From Cryptomeria japonica (taxonomy: Eukaryota > Streptophyta > Pinopsida > Cupressales > Cupressaceae), in the NCBI RefSeq assembly GCF_030272615.1, contig NC_081413.1, positions 560,707,445 to 560,771,444 on the forward strand: a stretch of 64,000 nt of DNA, given 5' to 3'. The notes under the pieces were generated by a model that had not been told where the DNA came from, did not search any database, and was given only the letters and a program-made list of their open reading frames with translations. Within the stretch, counting starts at the first letter, position 1, and every line of letters begins with the position of its first letter. Shown piece after piece: positions 1 to 10,170 of the stretch. The position numbers and the translations under genes were made by a program.

Positions 1-1630
1 CTCCTTTTGATCAAAGCCTTTGAGCTTAATGGTCTTCTTTTCAAGTTGATATTCTGATGACGCTTCTTCTTTCGCAAGATGTGAAGAATGGTCATAAATT
101 TTTGATACTTTTGTTGTTTGCACTTTGTTTTTGATGTGTTTGGTTTTTTTGAGAAATGTTTGGTTGGATGAATACTTTGTTTTTGGAAGTGATCTTCTTT
201 TGATGTTTCTTTGACAAGAAAACAAAGCAAGCACACAAACACAATAATGTAGCCTCAAAGGCACAAATGAGTATGGGTCTAGATCAACCCAATCCTTGGA
301 CTTGTATATGACCCTTCCTTTAGATATATTGTAAGGTGTATTTCCAAAGCCTGAAGTTGGCTCAATTTGCACTTGGTCTTTAAAATGAATGCACCTCAAA
401 CATTTTTTATCCCTAAGGTCAAATGGCCAGTTGTGATAAATTTAGCCCACATCTTGATATTTCTTTGACTTTGGTACTACATACCTTATGAATCCCGCCT
501 TGGCAGGTAAGGATGTGATGTACTAATTCTTGCACGAACATAACAAATAGATGATCCCTATGATGGGGGAGTCACCACTTTTATCAAGCCACAAGTGACT
601 TTTCAAAAAGCTATGTTTCTACTCAAGGAAATATGTATGGTGAGTATCTTGGGAGCAAAACCATCTATGCTCTTGCACTAAATTATATCGCAAATATCCT
701 CAATCAATAGAATGGGTGGGCTACTACTTAAAGGTGTTTAGTCATGTTCGATGTTTTTGGACATAAGTTCATTCTGCAGTGACTCACTTAAGAGCCTTGT
801 AACTAGTGGTGGGGCCCATTTGTCCTTTCGGCCAGTTATACTATAGGAACAGCTATAACCAAGGCTACAACTTTTGCTCTCACCTGATTTCTATAGCGGC
901 TCGAAGGATTTACCGCACGAGGTCATTCCCAAGAGTGATGTGTCTCTTGGCAGGCCTCTCTTAAAAAGATAAAAAATTTGAGTGTTACTAACACTTTTCT
1001 CTTACACCTAGGACCATGAGAGCCAAGGGAGAGGATAGTGTGTGTTAGAAGTAGGACCACTCGACCAACTCTTTTGCACAAGTGTACCAAACACAAAATT
1101 CACTTGTTCCTTTTAACTTGTCATCGCAATGATTTTCTATCTATTTGAAGATGTTGCTCCAACAATCATGGTGTTCTTTTTAATTTTCAAAGACAATTGT
1201 TTGAGTAAACTAGAATTTGAAAATCCTGGTCAACTTAATGAAAAACACATTTGCATGAAGTAAAATTGCTTTAAAAATGAGACAAGTTGATTGTGAATTT
1301 TATTTGCACCAAAAATGGAAGTGTGGATTGTGAGTTTTATCTTGATGCAAGAAATAAAATTTGCCTTGTTGATTTTAAGCACCAAAAGAATTTGTTCCTA
1401 ACTTTGCAAAAAAAATAAATTTGCATGTTTGTTTTTGTGATTCTTTTTAACTTTGAACAAGTGTGATTCTTTTTAGAGCTCTAAATGAAAGATGTGGTTC
1501 TTTTTAAAACTCCAAATGAATGTGTAGTTGATTTTAACCCAAAAGGAAAATGAATTTATTTTATCCTAACTTGAAAGACGAAGTTATAAATATGAACAAA
1601 TTTATTTCCTAAGCTAAAATGATTTCTCTT
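1..1630 (-). mobile_element. Leader/interior of a Gypsy-type LTR element
   Basis: Read on the minus strand, this DNA follows an LTR and its primer-binding site, so it should be the untranslated leader and perhaps the start of gag, continuing beyond the left edge. I find no long open frame and no gag motif on either strand, so the superfamily is inferred from the primer site and LTR shape. The sequence is AT-rich with short direct repeats (phrases of the type aaatgaa-gtgt-gattctttt near 1430-1540). Confidence 0.45.
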
Positions 1631-1651
1631 TGATTCACATCGGGTTCACCA
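1631..1651 (-). other. Primer-binding site, minus-strand LTR element
   Basis: On the minus strand the LTR end (..GACATCA) is followed by two bases and then TGGTGAACCCGATGTGA. A site starting TGG is complementary to a tRNA 3' end (..GGGTTCACCA). It is not the initiator-Met type (TGGTATCAGAGC) seen at the other elements in this window. Position directly after a TG..CA LTR supports the call; the tRNA identity was not checked. Confidence 0.6.
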
Positions 1652-2061
1652 AATGATGTCATGGAAATGGGGACAAGGCAACAACAAAGTTCAATGTTAA
1701 TAAGTTAGTTTCAACCATAAAAACAAAACAAAGAACTAAAAACCATTCCAAACATATCAAAAGAGATTTCAAAAAGCATGAAAGAAGTTTAACAAAATAA
1801 AAGAAAGGAGAAGAGCCTCCCTAAGATGCTTGCATGATGCCTTTCGATGCTTCTCCCTTGTTTCTCCCCTCTCCAAGTCCCAAATGAGTGTAGCTTTTAG
1901 CTTTTAGCACTAGCCATGGATGCCATATGGAGATTCAAGATGGTTGAATTTGATAAGCAAATGCTATGCAAATGTAGATAGTGATGCTATGAAAAAACTC
2001 TATGCTAATACCAGTATAACAACAATACTCTAATGCTTCTTTTTTTTCTTGAGGAGAAGGG

Positions 2062-2074
2062 GTCTATTTATAGA
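2062..2074 (-). promoter_or_regulatory. TATA box of the minus-strand LTR
   Basis: The minus strand reads CTATAAATAGACC, a near-perfect plant TATA box (TATAAATA) followed by a pyrimidine-rich stretch where a start site would fall about 30 bases on. It lies at the position expected for the U3/R border of the LTR. Confidence 0.6.
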
Positions 2075-2704
2075 AGAAATGGGGAAATGAAGGGTTAAGA
2101 TTGAGTAATCTTAACAAGGGTTAGGATTGAAAGATATTCAATCCATGTGAGACTTTCAACCCAATCCCATGTTGACAAGTGTCACCATGAGGAGGCTTGA
2201 GAGGAGAGATAAGGAGCATTAAATGCTTGAGGGGACATGATGGTTACCCTAGTCAAAGAAATAAATGCTTTGAAAAGACACATGGGTTACATGAGGGTTA
2301 AGTTAGGGGTCAAAGTCCTTAACCATGGGTGCAAGTGGAATTAACCATTAATGGTCATGTAAGAGCCATAAGTGGTTTGGAAGACTTTAGAGGTTAATTT
2401 GTTGAACACACAAATCATTAATTACTTTCCAAAGACTTTGGAGTCTTTGAGAAGTGACTTCAATTTGCTTAGGAATGTGACAATATTTAGGGGATGGATT
2501 AGGTTAGTTAGGAAAGGTTTAGAAGAATCTAGAAGGGGTTTAGGCATGCAAGTGGATTTTGTAGGAAAATGCAAGTGGGAGGAATTTTGGTATTTTCAAT
2601 TAAAATAAAATCATTTATTTCAATTAAATGGTGTAATTTGCATTTGGGAAAATACTCAAATAAATATTAATTTATTTAAATGAGAAAAAGGAAGATAAAG
2701 TATT

Positions 2705-3045
2705 GAAATGCTTGAAGATTTTGAGGGAAACCATTAAAGGCTTGAAGACTTTAAGGGAAGCAATTAAAGTCTTAAGAAGACTTTAAGGGAAGCCATTAAG
2801 TTTGAAGACTTTAAGGGAAACCATTAAAGGCTTAAGAAGACTATAGAAGGAAGCCATCAAGTTTGAAGAATTTAAAGCCATTAAGTTTTGAAGACTTTAA
2901 GGGAAACCATTAAAGGTTTGAGAAGACTCTAGAAGAAAGCCATTAAGTTTGAAGACTTTAAGGGAAACCATTAAAGGTTTGAGAAGACTCTAGAAGGAAG
3001 CCATTAAGTTTGAAGACTTTAAGGGAAACCATTAAAGGTTTCAAG
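2705..3045. repeat. Minisatellite, core unit about 61-62 bp
   Basis: Several imperfect copies of a unit containing GAAGACTTTAAGGGAAACC and CATTAAAGGTTTGAGAAGAC. The last three copies of GAAGACTTTAAGGG (near 2890, 2950 and 3011) are 61-62 bp apart; earlier copies are shortened or rearranged. It lies in the U3 part of the minus-strand LTR. Confidence 0.8.
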
Positions 3046-3059
3046 TGGGTGAGGATAAA

Positions 3060-3460
3060 TAGGATTTTAAATAAATAATTTATTTAAAATAGTTGTGCAA
3101 CTTGCATTTGTAGGAAAATGCAAGTGGGTGGAGGATAAAGGTGATTTAAATAAATGATTTATTTAAAATAGTTGTGCAACTTGCATTTGTAGGAAAATAC
3201 AAGTGGGTGGAGGATAAAGGTGATTTAAATAAATGTTAATTTATTTAAATGTGAGAGGTGGGATTTTGGGGGAATTTAAATAAATATTAATTTATTTAAA
3301 TGTGAGAGAAGATTTAATTAAATAAATATGATTTATTTATTTAATTAATGGTCTGAGTTTGGTTAAGTGAATTAAATCAAATAAATTGAATAATTTATTT
3401 AATTAATAGGAGAAGAGGGTTAAGATGAATTAATTAAATATATTAATTTAATTAATTATT
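3060..3460. repeat. Cluster of AT-rich inverted repeats (hairpins)
   Basis: A series of near-perfect palindromes such as TTAAATAAAT-(AT)-ATTTATTTAA, spaced 35-75 bp: near 3075, 3152, 3226, 3281, 3318, 3385 and 3430, with a further one near 2662. Two of the 5' copies are part of a roughly 72-bp direct repeat carrying TTGTGCAACTTGCATTTGTAGG. All lie inside the minus-strand LTR. Confidence 0.75.
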
Positions 3461-3534
3461 GATTGATGGTTAAATAATCAAATAAATACTAAATATTCAT
3501 TTTAATTAAGTGGACAGATTTATGTGATTACACT

Positions 3535-4140
3535 AACTCATTTGGTGAACTCCTCTCTATGGACCCCATAACTGTGGCTAGAAGAAGACTTACTTTTGCC
3601 AAAATATGTGTTAGAGTTATGCAAGTAACTGACATGCCTTGATCCATTGAAATCAACTCTTGACTGGGAAAATGGAACCAACCTCTGGAATATGAAAGCA
3701 TCCCTTTCACATGCTTTCATTGAATAAAAGTGGGACATATAGAAAGGAAATGCCCTCTTTAGATGGCCATAGTGAAAGAAAAGAATGAGAGGATGTTAAA
3801 TTGGAAAGCAAGAAACCCTATTAAGGAAACGAAGAACAACGAAAAAGAGAAAAGTATCGAAGAGGACCCTAACATTATTATCCTAGACACAGTAGAGAAA
3901 CACACTAACATTAATGAGGAAATACCAGATATACTTTTAAATGATAAAGTTAAATTGAATCAAACAAGTAAAGGTGTTAAAAGTCAACATGATATCAATC
4001 AGGAGGATCAAAAGAATGATAGCCTAGAAGAAGGAGAAATACAAGCAGTATTACAAAACAATGAGGAAGCAGATTCGAACCACATTGCAGAAAATACCAA
4101 CAGAGCAAGCCTCAACAATGATTTTGAAGAAGCCCAATAG
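3535..4140 (+). pseudogene. LINE ORF1 C-terminal part (DUF4283/zinc-knuckle type)
   Basis: One frame runs from 3535 to 4140 with three in-frame stops. It encodes a DUF4283-like segment (GELLSMDPITVARRRLTFAK, then VRVMQVTDMP) followed by a CCHC knuckle at about 3712-3755 (CFH-stop-IKVGHIERKC) in which the second Cys codon is TGA. A long acidic, Glu/Asn-rich tail follows to the stop at 4138-4140. In plant LINEs this protein binds element RNA. The N-terminal part is missing at the junction with the minus-strand LTR. Confidence 0.8.
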
Positions 4141-4526
4141 TGCTTGATCCTTGGAGGAATCTCGATGTCAAGATCATAGCAATCTGTAGAGATAGTTCAA
4201 GAAACCAACCACCTATTACCCATGGCCTTAGTGCTTAAATCAAGGTAGGAAGATAACGACGATGGGGATAGGTAGACAACTACTCAAGAAGAATATTTCT
4301 ATATGAATGAAGGTGTGGAGAGAAAGAGAGGGGGCAAAAAAGGGCCTAAGGCTACACCGTAGGCTAAATCAGTAAAAACAAGATATCGTAGTAAAGATAA
4401 TACGGGTTTCATTCCATCTCCTCCAGGAAGGAAAAAAGAAAGCCAGATCAGAGATCAAGAGGCCAACAAGAACATAGCAGATGGTACTCAAATGACCATC
4501 CATGAGGTATGTTCCCTACTTAGGAA

Positions 4527-5215
4527 ATGAAAATAATTTCATGGAATATACATGGACTGAATAGCCCACATAAACAAGATGTTCTAAAAAATTTAGTTAG
4601 AGATCACAGACCGGACATCATTATTATCCAAGAAACTAAAATGAGTAAAGAGAAAGTAGAAAAAAATAAGCTTTTTAAGTATGGTGAAGTTTGTGCGGGA
4701 AGCTCTAATGGTGCCACTAGGAGTATAGCTATTTTTTGGATCCTTAAGCAGGTGTCAGGGGAGCTAGTCACGCAAAATAGTAATCTAGCTTTTATTAGGT
4801 TTAATCATATTGGGGATGACACCTCCTTACTTCTTACCAATATTTATGCCCCTAATAATAGACGTGGTAGAAGAAAATTTTGAAAAAACTGGAGGTTATT
4901 AGGGCCCGCTACAAGGATGATATGTGGATCATTATAGGGGATTTCAATACTCCTCTCCATGATAATGAAAATTTTGGAGGTGTCCCCTCTTAGTTGGATA
5001 GAAGAATGGATCTTTTGAACTTTATCAACAATCAAGGCTTGCATGACATTGAGCTCCAGGGTGGCAATTTTACCTAGTCGAATAGAAGGACAAGAGATGA
5101 TCTTATTCAAGTCAGACTTGATAGGGCCCTTATTTCTAATGAGTGGTTTAACCATTATCAATGCTCCCTCTAAGATATCTCTCGTATCGGATCTGACCAT
5201 TTCCCTGTGATCTTT
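4527..5215 (+). pseudogene. LINE endonuclease domain (ORF2 start)
   Basis: Start of ORF2. MKIISWNIHGLNS at 4527 is the typical N-terminus, followed by IIIIQETKM (metal-binding Glu) and TNIYAPNN. A frameshift near 4880 moves the frame; it then continues with IIGDFNTPLHDNENFGG (catalytic GDFN), LDRRMDLLNF and finally SDHFPV near 5190-5210 (catalytic Asp-His). Two stops replace expected Gln/Trp codons (PS-stop-LDRR, NFT-stop-SNRR). The enzyme would nick target DNA for target-primed reverse transcription; this copy cannot make it. Confidence 0.85.
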
Positions 5216-7240
5216 ATTGCAACTAACACCAATGTTAAAAGAAATTTCTCATTCAGATTTCAAAGAATGTGGCTTTATCACTCGAACCTAGCAAAAGCCA
5301 TTGAGAAGTGGTGGTCTATTGAGGTCAAAGATACAACTATGTATAGAATTGCTAAAAAATTAAGAAATGTAAAGGACAACATAAAGAATTTGAATAAGGA
5401 TGTTTTCAGTGACTTGTTTGCTACCAAAACTAAAACTCAGATGGAACTCAAGGAAATGCAGGATAAAATCAAAAGTAGTGGATACAAGGAAGTCTCAATC
5501 AATGAGGAAAATGAAGTGCTGATGAAATACCATAGGATTATCACAAGAGAGGAAGAATTCTAGAAACAAAGATCCAGATCCCTATGGCTTAAAGTAGGGG
5601 ATAGAAATACTAGATTCTTCCATATGATTGCATTGAAACACAAGGCAGCTAACAAAATATCTAAGTTAAAAAATGGGGAAAATGAAATGAGGAAGAATAA
5701 GGAGATTGGGAAGGAAGCCAAGAATTCCTTTACCTCTATGTTCTCGGTAGACCTTGGATTGAATGGTCAATTTGAGAAGATAGTCATTGATATCATCCCC
5801 CCTATCATTAGCGAGGAGCAGAACAAGGTTTTAGTGGCTATCCCCTCTGAGGAAGAAGTCAAAAAAGATGTCTTTTCTTTTGACGGGAACAAGGCCCCAG
5901 GCCCGGATGGCTTTCCACTTTTCTTCTTTCAAACTTTCTAGGAGATCCTCAAGGCTAATGTGGTCAAAGGTGTGCAAGAGTTGTTTGGGGTTAGAAGGAT
6001 CTTAAAGGAACCTAATGCTACTTTCCTGGTTCTCATTCCTAAATGCTTGGGTGTGGACTCTATGGATAAGTTCCGACCGATAAGTCTATGCAATTCCTTC
6101 TATAAAATCATATCTAAGGTGGTTACCTGCGAGTTGTTAAGGATTCTTCCCATGATCATTTCGCCTCAGCAAAGTGGATTTGTTCCTGGAAGACAAATTC
6201 TTGATTCCATAATTGCTATCCATGAAAATATTCATTCTTTGGTGGACTCAAAAAGACAAGGATTTTTGATGAAGTTGGACCTGTCTAAAGCCTATGATCG
6301 GGTAGACTAGAGGTTTTTGGGAAAGGTGTTGTCTTTTTTGGTTTTGATGATAAATTTATTAAAATGATCGACCAACTCATCTCAACCCCTTCTTTTTTGG
6401 TCATTGTCAATGGAGTTCCTTCTACCTTCTTCAAATCCTCTAGGGGCTTTTGGTAGGGAGACCCTATATCCCCCATACTCTTCATTATTTTGGCAGAATG
6501 TCTACGTATATTTATCAACAACTCTATTTCTGAGGGGCTCCTCTATAGTATCTCACCTTCTTCAGGCTTTAGAGCTTGCCCCCATCAACAGTTTGTCAAT
6601 GATACCATTTTAATGGGTACCTCCACCATCAAAGAAGCCTCCAACTTTAAACACCTTCTCAACATCTATAGTATGGGGACGGGTCAAACTATCAATTGGG
6701 AGAAAAGTTTTGTTTTCTTCTTTAACACCCCCAAAAGATAGAAAGAATAGATTGGCTCAAATACTTGGTTGCCAATTGGGTAAGTATCCTGCTATCTACC
6801 TTGGCCTTCCCTTGGGTTTGAAACCTTTGGAATTGTTTTGGAATTCTCTTGTTAATAGATTCAATAGAAAGATGGTAGGATGGAAAGGGGCCCTTCTTAG
6901 TCAAGTAGGAAAAATTCAACTCTTAAAATCTTTCATCTAGAGCCTTCCAGGTTATTCCTTAAGCCTTTTTAAAATCCCTAGCAAATTTGCTGACACCATT
7001 GAGAAAATTCATAAAGCTTTCTTGTGGTCAGGAGTGAAGGAGAAGAAGAAAATGGCCCTTATTGCTTGGGAAAATGTTTGTAAACCAAAAAAGATGGGAG
7101 GATTAGGTCTTAGGAATATCATAACTTTGAACAAAACTCTCCTGGCCAAACAAATCTATAGAACTTATAAAGGAAAAGGGGAATGTAATGATAGTTGGAA
7201 GGCAAAATACTTAAGGAATTCTCCCATCATTGCTTGAAGT
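5207..7240 (+). pseudogene. LINE reverse transcriptase domain
   Basis: A single frame from 5207 to 6310 is broken only by three TAG codons, each where LINEs carry Trp (EEF-W-KQRSRSLW, QTF-W-EIL, RVD-W-RFL). Motifs seen: NKAPGPDGFP, LVLIPK, FRPISLCNSFYKIISK, QQSGFVPGRQILDSI and MKLDLSKAYDRVD. After about 6320 the frame shifts, but GFW-stop-GDPISPILF and QFVNDTIL remain readable. The latter is the FVDD catalytic box with the first Asp changed to Asn. YLGLPLG and GWKGALLSQVGKIQLLKS follow. Catalytically dead by at least two independent changes. Confidence 0.9.
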
Positions 7241-7905
7241 TTATGGCTTTAGATCAGATTCCAAGTGGGTCGTTCATTTGGAATAGTGTAATCCAAGCTA
7301 AAGATATTGCTCTTCTTAGCAACGTCTGGACCATTGGTGGTGGAAGGAAGGTGAACTTTTGGGATGATGCTTGGTATGAAAGAGCCCCTCTTAATAAGTT
7401 GGCCACTCATACACTCATCCATAATTCCAAGGAGAAGATAGGTACCAAAGTGGTGGACTATTGGAGAGATCATTTGTGGGTGGACCTCACCTCCATTGAT
7501 CCAAAACTCAAGTAGATTAACTTAATGATCAACCATGCAGTCTTAAATTTTGGAAGGAAAGACTAGATGGTGTGGCGTGGTACTTTGTGTGGGACCTACT
7601 TGGTCTCTTCTATTGTCCTTTTATTGGCATAACCCTAAGTTCCTATTTTGTGCTAGGCCAAGGCTTGGCATCATGAGTTGACTCCCAAAATCAATATCTT
7701 TATATGGATCCTCTTGCAAAACAAAATTCTGACTTCTGACAACCTAAGAAAGAGGGGTTTCTATTTTCCAAATACTTGTTACCTTTGTTTGAATAATGAG
7801 GAATCAATGAACCATATATTTTTACACTATCCTTATTCCACTTCTATATGGGGGGTGTTTTTTCAGCTGTGGAGGTTGAATTGGGTGTTCCAGGAGGAGA
7901 TGTAG
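7195..7905 (+). pseudogene. LINE ORF2 linker and zf-RVT domain
   Basis: Readable in pieces. 7195-7515 resembles the segment after the reverse transcriptase thumb (SGSFIWNSVIQAK, GGGRKVNFWDDAW). 7678-7905 matches zf-RVT: PKINIFIWILLQNKILTSDN, then KRGFYFPNTCYLC and ESMNHIFLHYPYS, with the Cys pair and His of this presumed zinc-binding region. Stops at 7513-7515 (TAG where Trp is expected) and 7903-7905 interrupt it. Confidence 0.75.
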
Positions 7906-8085
7906 GATTGTTTTGGGAGATGGCATTTCTCCACCAATAACATTACCATAAGAAATATTTGGAAGTTCTCCTTTGCCCATATCCTCTGGGGGATATTGAA
8001 AGAGAGAAATAATAGAATTTTTAGGAATGAGACTAACACCCTAGATGTAGTTTAGTTCAAAATTAAAAATATCTGTGTTGAGAAT

Positions 8086-8610
8086 GTGATGATCAGGGGA
8101 GTGCATTGTTGTAGAAACAAGGAGGATTTTGACATTCTCAAAATATGGAATATCCCTATCTCTTTGAGTGTTGATATTAACCAAATCAATAGAAGCCTGT
8201 GTTGCTGGTCCTTCCACCCTAATGAGTGGTTCAAGGCCAACTTTGATGGGTTGGCTAAAGGAAATCTAGGTCCGGCTGGCTGTGGTGGCATCATTCGTAA
8301 TGGGACTGGCTTTTGTACAGGAGCAATCACCTATCCTTTAGGAATTCAAACCAATCATTTAGCGGAAGCTATGGGGGAACTTCAAGCTATTAAATTAGCC
8401 TCTAAGTTAGGGGTTAAAATGATTTGGTTGGAAGGTGACTCCAAAAACATAATTAACTGCCTTATTGGCAATCATCAACCCTCATGGACCATCAATAGCA
8501 TTATAGACTTTGCCAAAGATCTACTAAAAGAGTTTAAAAAATGCCACATCGCACATGTCTTTAGAGAGGATAATTAGAGTGCATATTGCGTGGCCAACGC
8601 ACCAGTACGA
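8086..8610 (+). pseudogene. LINE RNase H domain (RVT_3 type)
   Basis: Plant LINE RNase H. FKANFDGLAKGN carries the first catalytic Asp, HLAEAMGELQAI the Glu and LEGDSKNII the second Asp. The C-terminal REDN..AD motif reads REDN-stop-SAYCVAN, so the last catalytic Asp is Tyr and the domain is inactive; a TAG stop precedes it at 8575-8577. The domain would remove RNA from the RNA:DNA hybrid during insertion. About 370 bp of unassigned, stop-rich sequence follows, with no recognisable 3' tail. Confidence 0.85.
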
Positions 8611-8979
8611 AGTGAAACAATAATTACCTAGAATGGCGAAGGGGAACTACCATGTGCAGCATGTGACATAGTTATTTTTGAAAGATTGCATGGTAAGCAG
8701 GGGTAGATTTTATATTATTTCCCGAAGTGAAAGGTAATGTCGTGGCAATAAGAGTTGGCTCTGTAGGTTACCGAGGAGGAACTAAAGTTATCATTGTAAT
8801 GTAATCTTACATGCTTTATGGGAAATTTTAACCCTCCCCAACAACAACATTAGAAATTTATGTAGAAATAAAGTGGTTATGACAGAGACTTTAGCAAGAA
8901 GAAAGTTACCAGATTGGAGCTATAGACTGAAATTAATAGAATCATGAGAATTAAAGGAAGAGAACGGAGGTGACTACCA

Positions 8980-10170
8980 TTGAGAAATGGAAGACTTGTC
9001 CACAGATCTAGAGCATCCTTCATGCTGCCAAGATGACAGACTTTATGGGGGACATGCAGGAGAAAAGGCCTGAAATTACCAAGATTTTCAAGAAGGGTTG
9101 GAATGAAGGGACTCTCACCATCGGAAGCATGAAGATTAAAGTGACTGAAACAATGATAGCGGAGGCCATAGGCATTCCTATGGAGGGCATCAAGTTTTAT
9201 AGGGACATAAAGAACTTGGATGCGCCTATGAAGAAGTTCCCGAAGAATGAGGAGGAAAGGGCTAGGCTGGTGAAGGGAAGCCACACCTACTTTTCACCTA
9301 AGGTAATCAAATTAATTTGGCGAAGTGTTTTGCTAACTATTATGGATTTTATCACGCTTGATGGTAGATACACTAGGGTTTATAGCTACCACTTTGTTCT
9401 GTTAAATCATTTTAGGCATAAAGATAAGATTTCTCTTCCCTACTATCTTTTTTGCTCCCTTAACATGGGGATCAAGGATGCCATTTCCAATCCAAGCATT
9501 AACCTTGCAATGCATGAAGGCTTGATGGTGATTCTATATAATCACATCAAGAACATGACCGTCCAATTGAATATTGCAGAGATTTCAGACTCGGATGAAG
9601 ATTTTGATGACTTAGAAGAGGAAGAAGGTGATGACTATGATATGAAAGTAGAGACTGAAGATGACCCCCAAAAGAAAAAAATCAAAATAGGGGAGATAAA
9701 ATAGAGGGTTTGCTAAAAATAAATAGAGAGGGGAGGATGATAGCTGGAATGAGGAGGAGGATGGGACTGACAATAATACAAACACTGGAAGTGAGGAGGT
9801 TCAAATCCAGGTGAGCCTAAAATAGAAAAAGAATAATTCTAAAGGCAAGGAGGTGGACACCAAGGAAAGGTCACCTCTCAGGTTTGATTTGAAGTAGAAG
9901 GGTGTCATGGGTGAGGATATGACAATGAAAGATGATCAAAGCACTGAGGATAGAGAGGTTGGTCTGGAGGTCAATCTTAATACCATGGATGTCAAGAACC
10001 AGGAAGAGCATCACTTGGACTTAGGCCTTTACATCACTAATGGGATGGAAAAATTCAAACAAGCACTCAGCTAGATGCAAAAGGAAATTGAGGGAATTAA
10101 AGCCAGGAAAGCCCAGAAAGCAGGGAAAATCGAAACCTTACAGGCCCTAGGTTCGAGAAAATTCAATTCC
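8980..10170 (+). pseudogene. Dispersed unknown protein family, copy A
   Basis: I do not recognise this family. The open part is 9033-9704 (223 codons), but homology to copy B on the minus strand starts earlier, near 8986, across a TAG. Features in order: A..TDFMGDMQEKRPEITKIFKK; IKVTETMIAEAIGIPMEG; KFYRD; FITLDGRYTRVYSYHF; LLNHFRHKDKISLPYYLF; HEGLMVILYNHIK; then a strongly acidic tail (SDSDEDFDDLEEEEGDD) and a basic KKKIKIGE end. Stops then alternate with Lys/Glu-rich coil-like sequence to about 10170, where homology ends at a minus-strand element. It is about 30% identical by eye to copy B. It could be a plant-mobile-domain-like or retroelement accessory protein; no function is proposed. Confidence 0.6.

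Larger units (their letters stand above)
1654..3532 (-). mobile_element. Long terminal repeat (about 1.88 kb), minus strand
   Basis: The inner boundary is set by the primer-binding site: on the plus strand the LTR begins TGATGTCATGG at 1654. The outer boundary is tentative, at TGATTACA ending 3532, just where LINE ORF1 coding sequence becomes readable. A canonical TATA box lies on the minus strand about 410 bp from the inner end, giving a long U3 filled with minisatellite and AT-rich inverted repeats and a short R-U5. No second LTR is in the window, so the ends cannot be proved by comparison. Confidence 0.6.
3533..8640 (+). mobile_element. Degraded L1-type LINE retrotransposon
   Basis: Plant L1-like non-LTR element with all usual domains in order: ORF1 C-terminus with zinc knuckle, apurinic-type endonuclease, reverse transcriptase, zf-RVT and RNase H. 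It is 5' truncated, or interrupted, at the minus-strand LTR ending near 3532. The 3' end is not clear: no poly(A) tract is seen, and sequence past the RNase H (8610-8980) holds only broken frames. Many in-frame stops and several frameshifts mark it as long dead. Confidence 0.9.

Noticed and set aside
8877-9284. Minus-strand 135-codon frame opposite copy A
   Set aside because: The plus-strand frame has the homology to copy B; this one is its shadow.
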